This document shows positions 61,250-64,000 of a stretch of 64,000 nt of DNA, in pieces. The stretch is taken from assembly GCF_003732265.1 (NCBI RefSeq), contig NZ_MOBK01000008.1, positions 186,001 through 250,000 on the forward strand. The letters are read 5' to 3'. The notes under the pieces are model-generated. The model was not told the DNA's origin. It ran no database searches and was given only the letters and a program-made list of their open reading frames with translations. Position 1 is the first letter of the stretch. Each line of letters starts with the position of its first letter. The DNA is from Pseudomonas brassicacearum (GTDB taxonomy: Bacteria > Pseudomonadota > Gammaproteobacteria > Pseudomonadales > Pseudomonadaceae). Position numbers and translations under genes: made by a program.

Positions 61250-61894
61250 TCAGGCCCGCACGAACGGGTTCTCGCGCATTTCATCGCCCAGACGCGTGTC
61301 CGGACCGTGCCCGGTGACCACGGTCGCTTCTTCGTCGAGGGTATACAGCCGCTGCTTGATCGACCGCACGATGGTCGCCTGGTCGCCGCCCCACAAATCC
61401 GTGCGCCCTACCCCGCGCCGAAACAGCGTGTCACCGGCTATCAGCAGCTTGGCCTCTGAAAACCAGAAGCTCATGGAACCTGGCGTATGCCCTGGCGTGT
61501 GGATCGCCACTCCGCAACCGCAGGCGAGTTCTTCGTCATCGGCCAGCCAACGATCCGGCGATGGCACCGGCGTGTAAGGCACACCGAACATCTGGCATTG
61601 CATCTCCAGGTTGTCCCAGAGGAACTGATCTTCTTTGTGCAGGTGCAAGGTCGCGCCGGTTTTCTCCTTCAACTGACCGGAGGCCAGGAAGTGATCCAGG
61701 TGCGCGTGGGTGTGAATGATGCTGACCACCTTCAAGCCCAAGGCATCGAGGCGCGCCAGGATCAATTCATGATTGCCGCCCGGGTCAACCACGATCGCTT
61801 TTTTGCTGATCGGGTCGCCGATGATGGTGCAGTTGCACTGCAACGGGCCGACGGGGAAGGTTTCGCGGATCAGGGCGGGGCTTGTCACGGTCAT
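61250..61894 (-). CDS. Metallo-beta-lactamase-fold hydrolase (glyoxalase II-like)
   Basis: A 214-residue protein with the zinc motif HTHAHLDH, then HTPGHTPGSMSFW, AGDTLF and a final VTGHGPDT. The pattern suits glyoxalase II-like thioesterases (YcbL type), which are shorter than true GloB, so the substrate is open. It stands alone, on the minus strand, divergent from the RTX metalloprotease gene. Confidence 0.9.
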   Translation of the reverse strand: MTVTSPALIRETFPVGPLQCNCTIIGDPISKKAIVVDPGGNHELILARLDALGLKVVSIIHTHAHLDHFLASGQLKEKTGATLHLHKEDQFLWDNLEMQCQMFGVPYTPVPSPDRWLADDEELACGCGVAIHTPGHTPGSMSFWFSEAKLLIAGDTLFRRGVGRTDLWGGDQATIVRSIKQRLYTLDEEATVVTGHGPDTRLGDEMRENPFVRA

Positions 61895-62104
61895 GGGAAA
61901 TCGATGGCCTGTATTAGACAGAAGGCAATGAACGGTGCTCAGGATTCTACGCCACTCGCCGATACAGATCGCCAGGCCAATTACTTGACGTCAGCAAAAG
62001 AAAAGTAGTGGCAAAATGATGTCAACTGTGCCGATTCTGGTGCAGAATTGTACTTTTGTAGCGGCCGCATCCAGGAAGGGCCGCAGCGCACTCAGGAATT
62101 TCGC

Positions 62105-64000
62105 ATGCCTACTCCTTCTGGTTTCTCGTTTAGCTTAACTTCTTCACTGACCGGCGTTAAAGCAGTCGACAGCCTGCTGGCCGGATCCTATTGGCTGGGG
62201 TCCAACTGGCCCATCGGCGGAACGACAAACCTGAGCTACAGCTTTGTTGCGCCGAACACGTCTTACTTCGTGACCAACTACAGCCCGGATAACGAGTACA
62301 AGGCGATCTACACCCTGAGTTCCGATCAACGCGGTGCGATTATCAATGCACTGGCGACCTGGAGTTCCGTTGCAAATATCAGCTTCACACAGACCACCGA
62401 TGACATTACCAATGTCGGTGATTTGCGATTTGGTGGTTACTCGCTGATGAAGGACCAGGCGGCTGCCTGGGCCTACATTCCGTCCAATTCGCCAAAGGGT
62501 GGTGACGTGTGGATCGGCGATCCAAGCGATCCATACCCGATTAAAGGTTCTTACGACTACCTGACCTTCATCCACGAAATCGGTCATGCCATCGGGCTCA
62601 AACATCCGTTTTCGCCTAACGCCCTGAACTCCACGATTCTCGACCCGTCGCTGGACGATGTGCGTTACACCGTCATGAGTTACAACAGCAACTACTCCTA
62701 TCTGCCGACGACACCGATGGTCCTGGACATCCTGGCCATCCAGTCGCTGTATGGGGCCAACACCCATTACCAGGCGGGCGACACGGTCTATCGCTGGGAC
62801 TCCTACAAAAGCGTTTTCGAGACCATTTGGGATTCGGGTGGCACCGACACGATCGATGCGAGCAACCAACTGAGCGGTGTCAGCCTGGACTTGAATGAGG
62901 GCGCCTTCAGTTCGATCGGTATCGCCTTCGACTATTACGCAGACGGGACCACTTACGCCTTCAACAGTGGACTTGCGATTGCTTTCGGCAGCCAGATCGA
63001 AAACGCCACAGGTTCAACCTTCAACGACATTTTGAAAGGCAACGCCCTGAACAATGTCCTGGATGGCGGAACAGGTGCAGACATCATGTCTGGCGGCGCC
63101 GGTAACGATACTTACTACGTAGACAATGTCGGTGATGTCGTCAGCGAGACAGGGACTTCCCCCACGGAAATCGACTCGGTCATTTCCACTGTCAGCTACA
63201 ACCTCACCTTCAGCCCCAATGTCGAAAACCTGACGTTGCTGACCAATGGCAACCTCAATGCGTACGGCAACGCTTCGAACAACACGCTCACGGGTAATGC
63301 CGGCAACAACATCCTTGATGGTGGCACAGGCGTCGACACGCTCATCGGTGGCGCCGGGAATGACACTTACATTGTCGACAACACCAACGATGTCATCATC
63401 GAAACCAGCACCCAGGTGAGCGAGATCGACACCGTGCAGGCCTCGGCGAGCTTTACCCTGAGCGCCAACCTGGAAAATCTGACGCTCACCGGCACCGATA
63501 CCATCTACGGCATCGGCAACACCCAAAACAACGTACTGATCGGCAACACCGGCAATAACATCCTCAACGGTGGCGCCGGTCTCGACACGATGATCGGCGG
63601 CAGGGGCAATGACGAGTACATCCTTGACCAGAGCGGTGAACTGTCCCTGATTCAGGAAAATGCCAACGAAGGGAACGACACGCTTTATCTCACTTACAAC
63701 GCGACCGCCCAAGACAGCACCGTCAATCTGGGTGTCGGCAACCTGCAAAATTTCGAAAACGTCCAGGTGCTGGGGACCGGTGCATTTAATGTGATCGGCA
63801 ACGACCTGGACAACGTTCTGACCGGCAACGCGTCGGTCAACACACTGCAAGGCGGTTTGGGCAACGACACCCTCAATGGTGGTGCCGGCGCCGACCTGCT
63901 GGTCGGTGGAGTCGGCAACGATACCTACGTCGTTGACGACGCTGCAGACTCGGTGGTCGAAGCGGCAAACGAAGGCACCGACCTGGTCCAGACCAGCATC
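62105..64000 (+). CDS. Serralysin-like zinc metalloprotease with RTX repeats (3' end outside window)
   Basis: The frame is open from ATG at 62105 to the window end, 632 residues so far. No stop occurs before base 64000. The zinc site is HEIGHAIGLKH with His157, Glu158, His161 and His167, and a Met-turn VMSYN has Met191, as in M10B metzincins such as serralysin. From about residue 320, nonapeptide RTX motifs such as GGTGADIMSGGAGNDTYYVDN recur in larger units starting at bases 63062, 63317, 63566 and 63875 (85, 83 and 103 codons apart). RTX parts bind calcium and mark type I secretion. No signal peptide is seen. ATG follows caggaa. No T1SS genes are in the window. Confidence 0.93.
   Translation, partial: MPTPSGFSFSLTSSLTGVKAVDSLLAGSYWLGSNWPIGGTTNLSYSFVAPNTSYFVTNYSPDNEYKAIYTLSSDQRGAIINALATWSSVANISFTQTTDDITNVGDLRFGGYSLMKDQAAAWAYIPSNSPKGGDVWIGDPSDPYPIKGSYDYLTFIHEIGHAIGLKHPFSPNALNSTILDPSLDDVRYTVMSYNSNYSYLPTTPMVLDILAIQSLYGANTHYQAGDTVYRWDSYKSVFETIWDSGGTDTIDASNQLSGVSLDLNEGAFSSIGIAFDYYADGTTYAFNSGLAIAFGSQIENATGSTFNDILKGNALNNVLDGGTGADIMSGGAGNDTYYVDNVGDVVSETGTSPTEIDSVISTVSYNLTFSPNVENLTLLTNGNLNAYGNASNNTLTGNAGNNILDGGTGVDTLIGGAGNDTYIVDNTNDVIIETSTQVSEIDTVQASASFTLSANLENLTLTGTDTIYGIGNTQNNVLIGNTGNNILNGGAGLDTMIGGRGNDEYILDQSGELSLIQENANEGNDTLYLTYNATAQDSTVNLGVGNLQNFENVQVLGTGAFNVIGNDLDNVLTGNASVNTLQGGLGNDTLNGGAGADLLVGGVGNDTYVVDDAADSVVEAANEGTDLVQTSI

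Noticed and set aside
62144..63850. Two minus-strand frames (241 and 278 codons) over the RTX protease
   Set aside because: The plus strand has a zinc site, Met-turn and RTX repeats. The minus frames are repetitive only because the RTX DNA is repetitive.

Overview
The window looks like a chromosomal segment of a fluorescent-group Pseudomonas. The support is GC-rich coding DNA, an uninterrupted dcw cluster in the pseudomonad order, a cyoABCDE oxidase, petABC next to sspAB, and many short inverted REP-type repeats of the kind scattered through P. fluorescens-group genomes. The species call is inference. Almost everything is core housekeeping DNA. I found no CRISPR array, prophage, transposase, tRNA or clear genomic island.

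Layout. 1-2.6 kb: the end of an unidentified gene, then a divergent RidA-like protein and MocR-type regulator. 2.7-7.6 kb (minus): cyoEDCBA, the cytochrome bo3 quinol oxidase with heme O synthase, preceded by an 817-base gene-free stretch. 8.4-12.1 kb: dsbB, then a nitric oxide defence pair, flavohemoglobin (minus) and NorR-type activator (plus), sharing an intergenic region with two GT-N7-AC NorR-type sites and a sigma54-like promoter. 12.4-15.5 kb: cheV, a GNAT acetyltransferase, a small secreted protein, a YkgJ-type cysteine-cluster protein and a small unknown protein. 15.7-22.1 kb: an RND efflux adaptor and pump followed by an OmpR-type regulator and sensor kinase. 22.3-24.3 kb: a 72-residue exported peptide and a membrane diguanylate cyclase.

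24.4-42.3 kb is the complete dcw (division and cell wall) cluster on the minus strand: mraZ-rsmH-ftsL-ftsI-murE-murF-mraY-murD-ftsW-murG-murC-ddlB-ftsQ-ftsA-ftsZ-lpxC. Most neighbouring genes overlap by 1-11 bases. It starts from a good sigma70-like promoter followed by three AAGTGG boxes at 10-base period, the expected MraZ operator. Upstream lies rnpB (RNase P RNA, minus), then rsmI, divergent from lpoA-yraN-diaA/gmhA-dolP, which is the same order as E. coli yraLMNOP. 47.6-52.5 kb (minus) carries sspB, sspA, petCBA (cytochrome bc1), rpsI and rplM.

52.7-61.9 kb holds a Tas-like aldo-keto reductase, a long-chain-type acyl-CoA dehydrogenase divergent from a GlxA-type AraC regulator, zapE, trpS with an extra C-terminal domain, a small alpha/beta hydrolase, zapG/yhcB, an OmpA-like lipoprotein and a metallo-beta-lactamase-fold hydrolase. 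From 62,105 to the window end runs an open reading frame for a serralysin-like zinc metalloprotease with RTX calcium-binding repeats. It is cut by the window edge.

I did not find a clearly new multi-gene system. The observations most worth following are the regulatory architectures (NorR/flavohemoglobin, MraZ boxes), the TrpRS fusion, the large RTX protease, and the RND-two-component cluster with its own inverted repeat.
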